DNA from: Portibacter marinus | GTDB lineage: Bacteria > Bacteroidota > Bacteroidia > Chitinophagales > Saprospiraceae | Length of the DNA stretch: 64,000 bases | Assembly: GCF_021533195.1 (NCBI RefSeq) | Contig: NZ_JAJNKB010000008.1 | Location: forward strand, 182,026-246,025 | Direction of reading: 5' to 3' | In this document: in pieces, positions 45,678 to 55,564 of the stretch | Layout of the letters: the number at the start of each line of letters is the position of its first letter | Position numbering within the stretch: the stretch's first letter is position 1 | Notes under the pieces: generated by a model | Databases searched by the model: none | The model's input: the letters and a program-made list of their open reading frames with translations, nothing else | What the model was told of the DNA's origin: nothing | Position numbers and translations under genes: made by a program

Positions 45678-46802
45678 CTATTTTGTAAGCCAATTTTCCA
45701 GAAGATAACTCAAAGTGATTCCCAAATAATTGCCTACCGCATACCCCACTAGACCAGTAGCCATACCTGCAAATACAATTTGCCTGTTTTTCATCACACT
45801 CGCAATTTGTCCGATAAATGCCGGACCATACAAAGCTGCCGTAGAAGTGATCAATGTTGTATCACGATCAATATTAAATAATTTAGACAAAGCTAAATGA
45901 ATGATGACGGCAAACAAAAAACAGCCACCAGTAAATAAAATGACATTGCCTCCTGTATTGATCAACTCTGCAAAATCGGACCTCATGCCAATAGCCACGC
46001 AAAAAACCAACAATAAGTAATCACCAGCCTCAAATGAACCCGCCAAAGATCTTATTCGCTTGACAAACGACAACAATACGCTAATCGTAGTCAATGCAAG
46101 TATAATGAATGTGCTATTGCTCAAACCGTCGAAAATGAGGAATGCTAGACCTACGGTGACTCCTACAACGCCTAAAGAAAGCGCTATTGCAATAGACATT
46201 GACTTATAATTCATATATTCTATAGCTACATCTTCTTCCTCAGTTGCAGTTGTAGATATATGATCTGGAAGGAAAGTACCCAGCACTTTGTGAGCAATTG
46301 AAGTGATAAACAAAAGATAGACGCCACCCCACAATATTTCGGCAGCATTTAAAACTACAAATGTTTCCTCGGAGACATCTAAAGCCAGACCGACAGCCTG
46401 CATATTTGCTGTACCTCCGGTAAAAACACCTACCAGCATTCCACTTTGATGCCACACTTCATCGATTTTACCACTAAAAATCCAAGCAAAAATCGCCGTA
46501 CTTAACATGGCTGCTACAACCGCACATACAAAGGACAAAACAGTGGGCCCTGCATGCTTTAACCAAGCTCTGATATGTGCAGTGAAAAGCAAAAGTGGAA
46601 TAGCAATCATAATACTGATCTCCGAAAAACGAATGCTGACCTCCTCATTAAGTGGAACCAAACCAAACATGGCCACCAGTATTCCTATGACATAAGACAT
46701 AACCACTGGGCTCAATAAATTACCTACTTTTTTATCTTTAAGCAAGTGATTTAAAAGCCAGGGAACTAAGCATATAATGAGGACTTGAGGGATGAATTTC
46801 AT
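45678..46802 (-). CDS. DUF819-family membrane protein
   Basis: 374 residues with about 11 hydrophobic segments. The block VGVFTGGTANMQAVGLAL and the later SAALYGPAFIGQIASVMKNRQIVFAGMATGLVGYAVGNYLG are typical of DUF819 (YjcL-like) proteins, which are predicted transporters of unknown solute. It lies five bases upstream of the S1P-lyase-like gene and nine bases downstream of pyrC on the same strand, so the three may form one transcript. Confidence 0.85.
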   Translation of the reverse strand: MKFIPQVLIICLVPWLLNHLLKDKKVGNLLSPVVMSYVIGILVAMFGLVPLNEEVSIRFSEISIMIAIPLLLFTAHIRAWLKHAGPTVLSFVCAVVAAMLSTAIFAWIFSGKIDEVWHQSGMLVGVFTGGTANMQAVGLALDVSEETFVVLNAAEILWGGVYLLFITSIAHKVLGTFLPDHISTTATEEEDVAIEYMNYKSMSIAIALSLGVVGVTVGLAFLIFDGLSNSTFIILALTTISVLLSFVKRIRSLAGSFEAGDYLLLVFCVAIGMRSDFAELINTGGNVILFTGGCFLFAVIIHLALSKLFNIDRDTTLITSTAALYGPAFIGQIASVMKNRQIVFAGMATGLVGYAVGNYLGITLSYLLENWLTK

Positions 46803-46811
46803 GCAAATGTA

Positions 46812-48143
46812 TTATCTGCTGAAAGTGATTCTCTGACCATGTAAATCCCTATTTACCCTACCATTTTGGTAGGCGATATGACCATTTACAAAAGTACTGA
46901 GTACTTTATTTTTGAATACTTTCCCCTCTAGCGGCGACCAGCCACACTTGAATAGAATGTTGTCTTTTGTTACCTCATACTCTGAATCAAGATCTACTAA
47001 TACCAGATCAGCAAAGTAGCCTTCACGAATGTACCCCCGATTTGCAATTTGAAAACAAATTGCGGGAGCGTGACACATTTTTTCCACTACTTTCTCTAAT
47101 GATAGTGCTCCCTTCTGATAGAAATCAAGCATGATGTTCAATGAATGCTGAACTAGCGGTAAACCGGAGGGCGCGTCCAGATAAGCACCATCCTTTTCTT
47201 TTAACAAGTGAGGTGCATGATCCGTAGCGATGATGTCTAATCTATCATCCAGCAAAGCTCTCATCAATGCCTCTTTATGACGGCTTTCCTTAATAGCTGG
47301 ATTACATTTGATCTTAGAACCCAGTGACTCATATTGAGATGCATCAAAATACAAGTGGTGAACGCAGACTTCAGATGTAATCCTTTTTTGTTCTAATGGT
47401 TCATCATTTTGAAACAGCGCCAGTTCTTCTTCCGTAGAAATATGAAGAATGTGTAGTCTGGTATTGTATTTCTTAGCCATCGAAATGGCAAGTGACGAAG
47501 ATTTATAACATGCCTCTACACTCCTTATTTCAGGATGTGCAGAAAAAGGAATATTATTTCCAAATCTTTTGATATAGTCAGCGGTGTTGTCTCTGATCGT
47601 TTTTTCATCTTCGCAATGAGTGGCGATCAGCAAAGGTACCTGACTAAATAAATTTTCCAATGTTTGTTGGTCATCTACAAGCATATTACCCGTAGATGAA
47701 CCCATAAAAATCTTAACACCGCAGACCTCATCTTGGTTGGTCTTCAGTACTTCTTCGATATTTTCATTAGAGGCTCCCATGAAAAAGGAGTAATTTGCCG
47801 GTGATACCTGAGCTGCTCTATCATATTTTGACTGCAGCGCTTCCTGAGTAAGAGCTGGAGGTTTGGTGTTAGGCATTTCCATAAATGTTGTAGTACCTCC
47901 TGCAACAGCTGCCCTTGATTCAGTACCAATGTCAGCTTTATGAGTCAGCCCGGGCTCCCTAAAATGTACCTGATCATCAATCACACCTGGTAGCAGGAAG
48001 TTTCCTTTTCCATCTATTTCTTTCGCCCCATTTGCTTCGATGATACCGCCGACCTTTTCAATTCTTTCTCTGCTAATCAGTAGATCACCTTCAGTAATCT
48101 TTCCCTCATTAACTATTCGCACATTCTTAATAAGCTTCTTCAT
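46812..48143 (-). CDS. pyrC: Dihydroorotase
   Basis: 443 residues from the ATG at 48143 (MKKLIKNVRIVNEG); the frame runs 29 codons further but crosses the purK start region. It cyclises carbamoyl aspartate in pyrimidine synthesis. Motifs are VIDDQVHFREPGLTHK (55-69 region), IATHCEDE, LHILHIST, VCVHHLYFD and IATDHAPH. In the metal motif Gln58 stands where most amidohydrolases have the first His of H-x-H; His60 remains. I recall the same DDQVHFREPG in other Bacteroidota dihydroorotases, so this is lineage-typical rather than damage. Confidence 0.93.
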   Translation of the reverse strand: MKKLIKNVRIVNEGKITEGDLLISRERIEKVGGIIEANGAKEIDGKGNFLLPGVIDDQVHFREPGLTHKADIGTESRAAVAGGTTTFMEMPNTKPPALTQEALQSKYDRAAQVSPANYSFFMGASNENIEEVLKTNQDEVCGVKIFMGSSTGNMLVDDQQTLENLFSQVPLLIATHCEDEKTIRDNTADYIKRFGNNIPFSAHPEIRSVEACYKSSSLAISMAKKYNTRLHILHISTEEELALFQNDEPLEQKRITSEVCVHHLYFDASQYESLGSKIKCNPAIKESRHKEALMRALLDDRLDIIATDHAPHLLKEKDGAYLDAPSGLPLVQHSLNIMLDFYQKGALSLEKVVEKMCHAPAICFQIANRGYIREGYFADLVLVDLDSEYEVTKDNILFKCGWSPLEGKVFKNKVLSTFVNGHIAYQNGRVNRDLHGQRITFSR

Positions 48144-48158
48144 ATACACTAAAATTAA

Positions 48159-48166
48159 TACTTTTG
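48159..48166 (+). promoter_or_regulatory. Putative -7 promoter box for purKE
   Basis: TACTTTTG, full TAnnTTTG match, 19 bases before the purK ATG in the 42-base divergent gap to pyrC. Box, spacing and following GC match the tyrS promoter box. Confidence 0.5.
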
Positions 48167-48185
48167 CGAAAACGAACAAACCTAA

Positions 48186-49331
48186 ATGAATTATCGGCAA
48201 AAGAAAGTAGGCATCCTGGGAGGTGGGCAACTCGGAAGAATGATATATGAAGAAGTCCTAAAGTGGGATCTAGATCTTCATTTTATGGATAAAGATCGAA
48301 GTTTCCCTGTAGGGAAGGTCTGCCCTCTTTTCACCGAAGGAGATTTTACCAAATATGAAGATGTTCTGGCCTTTGGTCAAGATAAAGATATCGTTACGAT
48401 TGAGATTGAAAGTGTTAATCTGGAAGCCTTACTGGAGTTACGAAAACAAGGAGTCACCATTCATCCTTCACCTGATGCCTTGAAAATAATTAAGGACAAG
48501 GGCTTGCAAAAGATGTTTTATGAAGCAAATGAAATTCCCAGTTCAAACTTCCAATTATATCAAGATGTAGAATCGATCAAAAGTGACATTGCCAATGGAA
48601 ATTTGAATTACCCTTTCGTTCAGAAAGCAAGAACAGGAGGCTATGACGGTAAAGGTGTTGCAGTCATCAGAAGTGAGCAGGATTTGATGAAACTACTGCC
48701 ATCTGCAAGCCTTGTGGAAGATATGGTTCCTATTGAAAAAGAAATCGGCCTTATCGTTGCCAGAAATGAGAATGGCGAAACCCAGGTATATGACCCCGTT
48801 GAAATGGTATTTGATGAGGAGGCCAATTTGGTAGATTATCTTTTTGCGCCTGCATCACTCCCTAATGGTATAGAGAAAAAAGCAAAAGATATTGCCATAG
48901 AACTCATTACCAAATTGAATATTTGCGGTCTTTTAGCAGTTGAATATTTTTTAGATAAGAATGGTCATCTGTTGGTCAATGAGGTAGCACCCAGATGCCA
49001 TAACTCTGGCCACCACTCGATTGAAGCTTGCGAGACTTCACAGTTTGAACAACATATTAGAGGTGTCATGAATATGCCTTTAGGAAATGTAGCTTTGACG
49101 ACACCGGCTGTTATGGTCAACTTGTTAGGTCAACCGGAGGTAAGTGGTCCAGTTCATTATGAAGGAATGAAGTCTTGTTTAGCGAAGGGAAATGTTCATT
49201 TACATTTCTACGGAAAGGAGGAAACAAAACCAAGTCGAAAAATGGGCCATGCCACCATAACGGACAAAGACCTCCAAAAAGCCATTGAAAAAGCTAAATT
49301 TGTAAAAAATCATCTAAAAGTAACGGTATGA
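48186..49331 (+). CDS. purK: 5-(carboxyamino)imidazole ribonucleotide synthase
   Basis: 381 residues of the ATP-grasp family; makes N5-CAIR from AIR, ATP and bicarbonate in purine synthesis. Blocks are [79 protein letters not shown] and the C-terminal lid FYGKEE. Length is normal. It overlaps purE by four bases (ATGA) and is divergent from pyrC across 42 bases, so purine and pyrimidine genes share one small control region. Confidence 0.96.
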   Translation: MNYRQKKVGILGGGQLGRMIYEEVLKWDLDLHFMDKDRSFPVGKVCPLFTEGDFTKYEDVLAFGQDKDIVTIEIESVNLEALLELRKQGVTIHPSPDALKIIKDKGLQKMFYEANEIPSSNFQLYQDVESIKSDIANGNLNYPFVQKARTGGYDGKGVAVIRSEQDLMKLLPSASLVEDMVPIEKEIGLIVARNENGETQVYDPVEMVFDEEANLVDYLFAPASLPNGIEKKAKDIAIELITKLNICGLLAVEYFLDKNGHLLVNEVAPRCHNSGHHSIEACETSQFEQHIRGVMNMPLGNVALTTPAVMVNLLGQPEVSGPVHYEGMKSCLAKGNVHLHFYGKEETKPSRKMGHATITDKDLQKAIEKAKFVKNHLKVTV

Positions 49332-49849
49332 GCCTTCCACAAGTAGGAATTATAATGGGGTCAGACTCCGATCTTCCAGTGATGGAAGCCGCCGCTGAGT
49401 TATTGAAGTCGATGGATATTCCATTTGAATTAACAGTAGTTAGTGCCCATCGAACGCCAGAGCGCATGTTTGAATATGCTGGAGGGGCCCATCTAAGAGG
49501 GATTAAAGTTATTATTGCCGGTGCGGGAGGAGCGGCCCATCTGCCGGGAATGGTTGCGAGTTTAAGCCCTTTACCTGTGATCGGTGTTCCCGTAAAGTCT
49601 TCTAATTCGATCGATGGATGGGATTCCATTTTATCCATATTACAAATGCCTAGCGGTGTGCCGGTTGCTACTGTAGCTTTGAATGCTTCGAAAAATGCTG
49701 CGATCTTAGCCGCACAGATTCTGGGCTCTTCAGATAAAACCATTCAAGATAAAATATTGAGCTACAAAAAAGACCTTAAATCGCAAGTCGGTCAGAAAAT
49801 AGAAAACCTCAAAAATAAGGGATATCATAGTCCTGATCTAGACAATTAG
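49328..49849 (+). CDS. purE: N5-CAIR mutase
   Basis: 173 residues of the class I PurE type, with [28 protein letters not shown] (catalytic His) and [26 protein letters not shown]. It moves the carboxyl group of N5-CAIR to make CAIR, the product step after PurK. A C-terminal extension of about 15 residues is charged. The overlap with purK implies coupled translation. Confidence 0.97.
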   Translation: MSLPQVGIIMGSDSDLPVMEAAAELLKSMDIPFELTVVSAHRTPERMFEYAGGAHLRGIKVIIAGAGGAAHLPGMVASLSPLPVIGVPVKSSNSIDGWDSILSILQMPSGVPVATVALNASKNAAILAAQILGSSDKTIQDKILSYKKDLKSQVGQKIENLKNKGYHSPDLDN

Positions 49850-49926
49850 CCTTCATTCACAGAATTGTTATACTTTCGTAAAGGCCAATCTGAAACAAGC
49901 TTGGTTTTTATGATGTTCCTCTTCCT

Positions 49927-51438
49927 ATGAAAAATATACTTGTTTTAGCCTTTTACTTTTTCTGCCAGTCTTTATTAACGGCACAGCAAATAGATATAAA
50001 TTTTTTTGAAAAAGCAGATATGTTTTTCAAAAATTATGTAGAAGATGGCTTGGTTGCCTACATGAAAATCAAGGAAGAACCAAACCTTGACAAACTAATA
50101 AACATCATTAACGTAGCAGAATACGAAGAGCTGGATTTAGTGACTCAAAAGGCATACCTCATCAATGCGTATAACTTACTGGTTATTAAGGAAGCGGTCT
50201 CGGCTTATCCTGTTGCTTCAGTGCAAGATGTTGCCGGGTTTTTTGATCGAAGAAAAGTAACAGTAGCTGGAATGGATATTACACTGAATGATTTTGAGAA
50301 GAAAGAAATTCTGAACAAGTTCAAGGATCCAAGATTGCACTTTGTCTTAGTTTGTGGTGCACTTGGCTGTCCACGAATAACGGATTTCGCTTACCAGCCT
50401 GAAAAGATAGAAGAACAACTGGAAAGACAAACTAAAATAGCTTTAAATGACCCTTCTTTTATCTGGTTTGAAAATGATAAAGCTCAACTTTCCCAAATTT
50501 TTAATTGGTATGCTGAAGATTTTGGCAATTCCAGATCTTCTATAATTCAATATATTAATCAATATCGTGATACAGATTTTGATGAAAATATATCGGCGAA
50601 CTTTTATAATTATGATTGGTCACTTAACAGTACCTCTACAGCTCAAAAGAATCCCAATGTACCTGCTAATGCTGCACGATACATCGTTTCCTCTACCATA
50701 CCTAAGGGTCAGATTGAGTTGAAGATTTTTAATAATCTATATTCACAGGTGGTGGCCAGAGAAAACAGATCTACCTTTTTTACCACAAATACCAGTTTTC
50801 TTTACGGTATCAATCGAAGATTCAATCTGGGATTCAATACTTCATACCGAAGGGTTTTAAACAGTGGTATTCCCTCTTCGCCATTTGATGTGATCAATGC
50901 TCCGGATTCAGGAAATTTCAGACAAGGAATTACCAGTTTTGGTCCTCAAATCCGCTGGGCTCCAAAGCCGGAATGGCAAAACTTTTCCATTCAAAGTAGA
51001 TTAGTATTTCCAATAGGCACCAATCTTGCCGGAGGGGATGGAGAGCCATATATCGATTGGGGAGGTCCAAGTTTATTTAATCAATTTTTCAACGACCGGT
51101 CCATTGGAACCAGATTTTCACTTTTTACAGAGTTCGGATTGCATTGGGAAGACATCGGAAAACTTTCAAATGGACGAATTAATCAGGTTTCTACACCCTT
51201 GACAGGTATTTTAAGTTATAGTATCACTACCAAAGCATTGATATACACCCTCGCCCAATTTACACCCTATTACAGAATTCCATTCGATTACTTCATACAA
51301 GGCGGTATAGGAGGGAAATACCAGTTCACCAGAAATATTGAACTGGAGCTACTTTATACAGGATTTACTAACAGATTCCTCTTACAAAATGAGGGTGGTG
51401 CAGCTACCTATAATATTGGTTTCAGGTTCAATATATAG
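49927..51438 (+). CDS. DUF547 protein fused to an outer-membrane barrel-like domain
   Basis: 503 residues. A signal peptide (to about TAQ, residue 20) is followed by a DUF547 domain (about 25-215) with LVTQKAYLINAYNLLVIKEAV, FVLVCGALGCPRI and QIFNWYAEDFG. DUF547 is a papain-like/transglutaminase-related fold in which the Cys-Gly-Ala-x-x-Cys-Pro and Asn-x-x-Asn features are conserved. Residues about 255-503 alternate polar and aromatic residues in strand-sized steps and end GFRFNI, a barrel C-terminus. DUF547 proteins are usually about 250 residues, so the barrel is an addition. The next gene, 15 bases on, is also a barrel. Confidence 0.75.
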   Translation: MKNILVLAFYFFCQSLLTAQQIDINFFEKADMFFKNYVEDGLVAYMKIKEEPNLDKLINIINVAEYEELDLVTQKAYLINAYNLLVIKEAVSAYPVASVQDVAGFFDRRKVTVAGMDITLNDFEKKEILNKFKDPRLHFVLVCGALGCPRITDFAYQPEKIEEQLERQTKIALNDPSFIWFENDKAQLSQIFNWYAEDFGNSRSSIIQYINQYRDTDFDENISANFYNYDWSLNSTSTAQKNPNVPANAARYIVSSTIPKGQIELKIFNNLYSQVVARENRSTFFTTNTSFLYGINRRFNLGFNTSYRRVLNSGIPSSPFDVINAPDSGNFRQGITSFGPQIRWAPKPEWQNFSIQSRLVFPIGTNLAGGDGEPYIDWGGPSLFNQFFNDRSIGTRFSLFTEFGLHWEDIGKLSNGRINQVSTPLTGILSYSITTKALIYTLAQFTPYYRIPFDYFIQGGIGGKYQFTRNIELELLYTGFTNRFLLQNEGGAATYNIGFRFNI

Positions 51439-51453
51439 TGATTTCAACCATGA

Positions 51454-52698
51454 ATGCCTAATTACACGTACCTTTGTATAGTGCGAATTGTTATCATCAT
51501 ATGGGCCCTCTTATCTTCTGCAAGGTTATTGTCACAATGGACAATACAGTATGAAGGTCTGCACAAAATGGATTCCTCATATGTAACCATGTTTCTTTTC
51601 AAAGATCAACCTGAAAAAGATCTTCAGCGTATTAAAAATATACCTGGCGTAGGTTATGCCACGATGCAGTTTGATTCAGTAAATTCCATTGCGCGCTACC
51701 AGATATATGAAGTAAATACATTGCTTCCTATCATTAATTTTGGAGGCATTAAAGATAATTATTGGTATAGATTGGGTCTTGCAGATGCCAACTTTCGAGG
51801 AGAAGGACAAAATATAAGTTTACATTACCAAAACAATGACGGCCGTCACTCAGGTCAATTTTACTATCGAGACCCCTTCTTCATCGGTAGCAGGTGGGGT
51901 TATATTATAGATATCAATCGATGGGCTTCAGAAGAACCACTTTTTTTCGAGGAAGGGAGGGTTAACTACGAATTTAGATATAGTAATTTAGGTTTGGGTA
52001 TCATCAGAAATTTTGGCATTAATAGACGCCTGCAATTTGTAGGCAACTATTTTATAGAGGAATACCAGAAAAATTCAAATCAGCAACTGCAAAATCCTCC
52101 AGGACCAGATGCACTGAGACAACCAAAGTTTCTGATCAATTCATCGTTTACCGAAAATTTTATCAACTATAATTTTTTCTTACTTGACGGGTATGAATGG
52201 AGGTTTCAATTGCAAAATGTGTACAATTTTTCTGAAAGGGATTTCTTTCATATTGTCCAGTTTCAATTAAAACGATTCTTTAGTCAACCAAGGTTCGGCA
52301 ACCTCGCCTTGCGTTTTCGACTTGCTTTTTCAACCAATAATTACTCCCCTTTCGCACCATTCGTAGCGGATAGCTATGTCAATATTAGAGGTGTTGGCAA
52401 TCGGATCGACAGGGGAACAGGGCAGGCTATTTTCAATCTGGAATACCGCAAAACAATCTTGAAAGCCTATCCCTTCGGTATACAACTGGTGGCCTTCTCA
52501 GATCTTGGGAGTTGGCGAAATCCGGGAGGTCAACTGAATGAATTAATCTCAAGGGACTCCTTCAGACACTTCGTAGGAGGAGGGATCAGAATGATATATC
52601 AACAAATATTCGGAGCCACCTTTAGAGTGGATTACGGAATTGATTTATATGATCCTAAACAACGAGGTTTTGTCCTGGGTTTAGGTCAATACTTTTAA
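51454..52698 (+). CDS. Omp85/BamA-like outer-membrane barrel with one short N-terminal domain
   Basis: 414 residues. A signal-like N-terminus (about 7-28) is followed by some 60 residues that could be one POTRA-like module (WTIQYEGLHKMDS, then DLQRIKNIPGVGYA), then a barrel. The C-terminal part has the Omp85-type block YVNIRGVGNRIDRGTGQAIFNLEYRKTI, containing an Arg-Gly motif like the VRGF/Y loop, and ends GLGQYF with a terminal aromatic. It is shorter than BamA and TamA and lacks the POTRA chain, so it is more like small surface-antigen (D15) proteins. Role unknown. Confidence 0.7.
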   Translation: MPNYTYLCIVRIVIIIWALLSSARLLSQWTIQYEGLHKMDSSYVTMFLFKDQPEKDLQRIKNIPGVGYATMQFDSVNSIARYQIYEVNTLLPIINFGGIKDNYWYRLGLADANFRGEGQNISLHYQNNDGRHSGQFYYRDPFFIGSRWGYIIDINRWASEEPLFFEEGRVNYEFRYSNLGLGIIRNFGINRRLQFVGNYFIEEYQKNSNQQLQNPPGPDALRQPKFLINSSFTENFINYNFFLLDGYEWRFQLQNVYNFSERDFFHIVQFQLKRFFSQPRFGNLALRFRLAFSTNNYSPFAPFVADSYVNIRGVGNRIDRGTGQAIFNLEYRKTILKAYPFGIQLVAFSDLGSWRNPGGQLNELISRDSFRHFVGGGIRMIYQQIFGATFRVDYGIDLYDPKQRGFVLGLGQYF

Positions 52699-52711
52699 CC
52701 AAAGTTCGAAA

Positions 52712-53212
52712 CTAATCTACTTGAATCGATATGATTTCATCCCCCTGTCGAATGTCATCCACAATATCCTGATCATCTTCACTTTTCACTTTACCAAACA
52801 CAGTGTGTTTATCATCCAACCATGGCGTAACCACATGAGTGATAAAAAACTGTGAGCCATTGGTGCCAGGACCTGCATTCGCCATAGATAAGATACCTGG
52901 CGAATCATGAGTCAAATCTTCATGAAATTCGTCCTCGAACGTATATCCCGGTCCACCTGTTCCTCGCCCAATAGGACATCCGCCTTGAATCATAAAGTCG
53001 GGAATCACTCGATGAAAGTTAAGACCATCGTAGTATCCGGCCTTCGCAAGTTCGGTAAAGTTTGCCACAGTTTTAGGAGTTTTAGTAGCAAACAAAGTCA
53101 CATGTATATCACCTTTGGAAGTCTTAATAATAGCATCCAAGTCCTTGTCAAATTTGGCGGAGTTGATCTTATCCAGCATTTCATTGGGATTGATTTTATC
53201 TTTTGCATTCAT
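52712..53212 (-). CDS. Cyclophilin-type peptidyl-prolyl cis-trans isomerase
   Basis: About 166 residues from the ATG at 53212 ([13 protein letters not shown]); a TTG 16 codons upstream would touch the neighbour. The cyclophilin core has [14 protein letters not shown], with catalytic Arg and Phe, [12 protein letters not shown] and [11 protein letters not shown]. It catalyses proline isomerisation in protein folding. There is no signal peptide, so it acts in the cytoplasm. About 40 residues precede the core. Confidence 0.94.
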   Translation of the reverse strand: MNAKDKINPNEMLDKINSAKFDKDLDAIIKTSKGDIHVTLFATKTPKTVANFTELAKAGYYDGLNFHRVIPDFMIQGGCPIGRGTGGPGYTFEDEFHEDLTHDSPGILSMANAGPGTNGSQFFITHVVTPWLDDKHTVFGKVKSEDDQDIVDDIRQGDEIISIQVD

Positions 53213-53256
53213 CTTTCTTACGTTTTCTGTTGCGAAAATAATATTTTTAATGAGCT

Positions 53257-54225
53257 TCAAGGACTAATCACCAGATGTTGGCCTATTCTCAATGTGGAAG
53301 TAGCACTGACTTTGTTTTTGTTCATTTGAACCAAGTCGCTGACCCTCATTCCGTTTTTTCTTGCAATTCCCCAAAGCGTATCACCCTGACGTACTACGTA
53401 AATTTTCTCTGCACGGGCATCATAACCATCAGCGAGTTCTCTACTGGTCAATACTTCGTACGATCCTTTCCTATAGGAGCTGTGTCTCAATGGATTGGTT
53501 AATCCTTCTGTCACCCACAAAGAATCTGCAAATATGTGAGGATTGTAAAAATTAAACAGGTATTCAGGGTTGATACAAACGCCTTTATGCCTTATTTCCA
53601 GATGCAGGTGACTCCCTCTGGCATTACCAGTTATTCCACCTAAGCCCAAAACTTGACCTCTTTCGACGAATTCATTGGTCTTAACCTTGTATTCAGATAA
53701 ATGGGCGTAGACCGTTTCCAAATCGTTATCATGCCGGACAACTACGGTCTTCCCATGACCTCTCGAATAGCCCACAAATCGAACCTGTCCTCCTAAAACG
53801 GTCCGGACACTATCACCAATTTCCAGGTCGATGTCTATTCCCCGATGTGGACCTCTCCTTCTCCTTCCAAATCTGGATGTCACTACCATTCTCCCGTCAA
53901 TAGGAGGATGATAGATGGTATCTTGAAAAGTTAATAAAAATGGATATTGTAAAGCAACACTCTTGTATGGATTCACCTGCATAGTATCCCAGAAATCTTC
54001 AAGCAAAGGCTCAATGTATGAAGGTTCAACCGTCTCTGCTAACATACGATATTCCCTTTTGGTAAGAATTTCTTGGGTTGATTGATCAATGAAGGCAGTA
54101 TCTCCGTCTAAGAGAATTTTCTCAAAAATAATGGTGTCAGCAAGACCCTGTATTTTCTCTTGTGATTTGTATTGTGAAATACAAGCACTAATGATTATTA
54201 TTGTCAGATAATATTGAGTTCTCAT
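53257..54225 (-). CDS. M23 peptidase with C-terminal LysM domain
   Basis: 322 residues from the ATG at 54225, where a lipoprotein-like signal begins ([15 protein letters not shown], Cys15); the frame is open 30 codons further but without support. The M23 lysostaphin-type domain has the zinc ligands in HRGIDID and HLHLEIRH, and [15 protein letters not shown] before them, so it should be active. The last 45 residues ([20 protein letters not shown]) are one LysM, which binds peptidoglycan. It is probably an envelope endopeptidase that cuts cross-links. Confidence 0.92.
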   Translation of the reverse strand: MRTQYYLTIIIISACISQYKSQEKIQGLADTIIFEKILLDGDTAFIDQSTQEILTKREYRMLAETVEPSYIEPLLEDFWDTMQVNPYKSVALQYPFLLTFQDTIYHPPIDGRMVVTSRFGRRRRGPHRGIDIDLEIGDSVRTVLGGQVRFVGYSRGHGKTVVVRHDNDLETVYAHLSEYKVKTNEFVERGQVLGLGGITGNARGSHLHLEIRHKGVCINPEYLFNFYNPHIFADSLWVTEGLTNPLRHSSYRKGSYEVLTSRELADGYDARAEKIYVVRQGDTLWGIARKNGMRVSDLVQMNKNKVSATSTLRIGQHLVISP

Positions 54226-54355
54226 TGTTTTAAGGTGGGGCAAATTTAACAAAATCTCTGAAATCAAAGCATCAGAAAAAGTCTCTAAAATTGGATGGTA
54301 TCTTGTTTTAGCCATATTTGCATCGGCTTTTATTCCACAACTTCTAACGACAGGA

Positions 54356-55564
54356 ATGTTCTTCGATGGGCTAACTTATTCTTCTATTGGCCGTAATCTC
54401 GCAGAAGGCAAAGGCAGCTTCTGGTCTCCTTATTATACTGAATTTGTTTATCCTACATTTTATGAACACCCTCCTTTAGCTTTCGGCATACAAGCCATGT
54501 TCTTTTACCTTTTTGGAGATTTATTCTTCCTCGAAAAACTGTATAATCTTTTATTTACACTGTCCGCGTTGTATTTTGTTGTTAGATTGTGGTCCATTTT
54601 CTCAATGAGAAGGACTGCCTGGTTTCCTTTACTTCTATTACTATGTATTCCCGTTTTTCACTGGACTTTTAAAAACAATATGCTTGAAGTATATGTGACC
54701 ATGTTCACTTTGCTTTCCGTCATTTTTTATGTCAATGGTATTAGGAACCATTCCCTTCTTAATATTGGACTTGGTTCCATATGGTGTTTAGCTGCATTTC
54801 TGACCAAAGGTCCGGTAGGATTGTTCCCGTTGGTGACGATTATCGCTTATTGTTGGATTTTCAGTGTAAGGAGATTGATGATAACAAGATTATTGATCCA
54901 ATGGACATGTTTCTTGATTCCATTGTTTCTGATTGCATGGTTTTTTCCTGCATCTATTGACCACATGAAGCAATATTTTCACACTCAAGTCTTCGCATCG
55001 CTTCAAAATCAAAGGGAAATTACTGCCAGTTTTAGGTTTCAGATTCTTTTTGAACTGATGCTTGAATTATCGATACCTATCCTTTTTTTAATCCTGTCCA
55101 GAATCAACAAAATAAGCATTGAAAGGAAAAAACTTAAAGCCACGGCTTTTCTGCTCCTCATAGGCATTTGTGCATCGGTACCGCTTATCATTAGCTTAAA
55201 ACAAAGAAAATTTTATTTAGCTCCTTCCCTGCCCTACTATTGCATGGCAGTCGCTTTAATGTCCTGGCCATTGATTGAAAATACTGTGGATCTTATCAGG
55301 CAGAAATATGTTAATATCACCAGGTTGACCACTCTTGCAATATTGACAGGTTCTCTGATAATTATGGTTAAGAATTATGGCAGCATTTCAAGAGATAAAG
55401 AGATCATGTCTTGTGTTCAAAGACTTCCTAACCGTGAAGCCAACTTTATATCCAAGCCCAGTTCAATCTCAGAGTGTCAAAACTGGACGTTGGTGGCTTA
55501 TATAATGAGATATAGAAAGGTAAGCATATATTGTGACGATTTAAATTCATCACTATGCGATTAG
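54356..55564 (+). CDS. ArnT/PMT_2-type membrane glycosyltransferase (5' end uncertain)
   Basis: 402 residues as read from the first ATG. It has about ten membrane helices, and FFDGLTYSSIGRNLAEGKGSFW with the acidic residue after the first helix, typical of ArnT-like GT-C enzymes that use polyprenyl-linked sugars; later LAAFLTKGPVGLFPL and SLKQRKFYLAPSLPYYCMA. The first helix itself (WYLVLAIFASAFIPQLLTTG) lies upstream of this ATG in the same open frame, which continues back to 54218 after a TGA. No ATG, GTG, TTG or CTG lies in that stretch, only ATT and ATC. The 3' end overlaps the next gene by ten bases. Confidence 0.8.
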   Translation: MFFDGLTYSSIGRNLAEGKGSFWSPYYTEFVYPTFYEHPPLAFGIQAMFFYLFGDLFFLEKLYNLLFTLSALYFVVRLWSIFSMRRTAWFPLLLLLCIPVFHWTFKNNMLEVYVTMFTLLSVIFYVNGIRNHSLLNIGLGSIWCLAAFLTKGPVGLFPLVTIIAYCWIFSVRRLMITRLLIQWTCFLIPLFLIAWFFPASIDHMKQYFHTQVFASLQNQREITASFRFQILFELMLELSIPILFLILSRINKISIERKKLKATAFLLLIGICASVPLIISLKQRKFYLAPSLPYYCMAVALMSWPLIENTVDLIRQKYVNITRLTTLAILTGSLIIMVKNYGSISRDKEIMSCVQRLPNREANFISKPSSISECQNWTLVAYIMRYRKVSIYCDDLNSSLCD

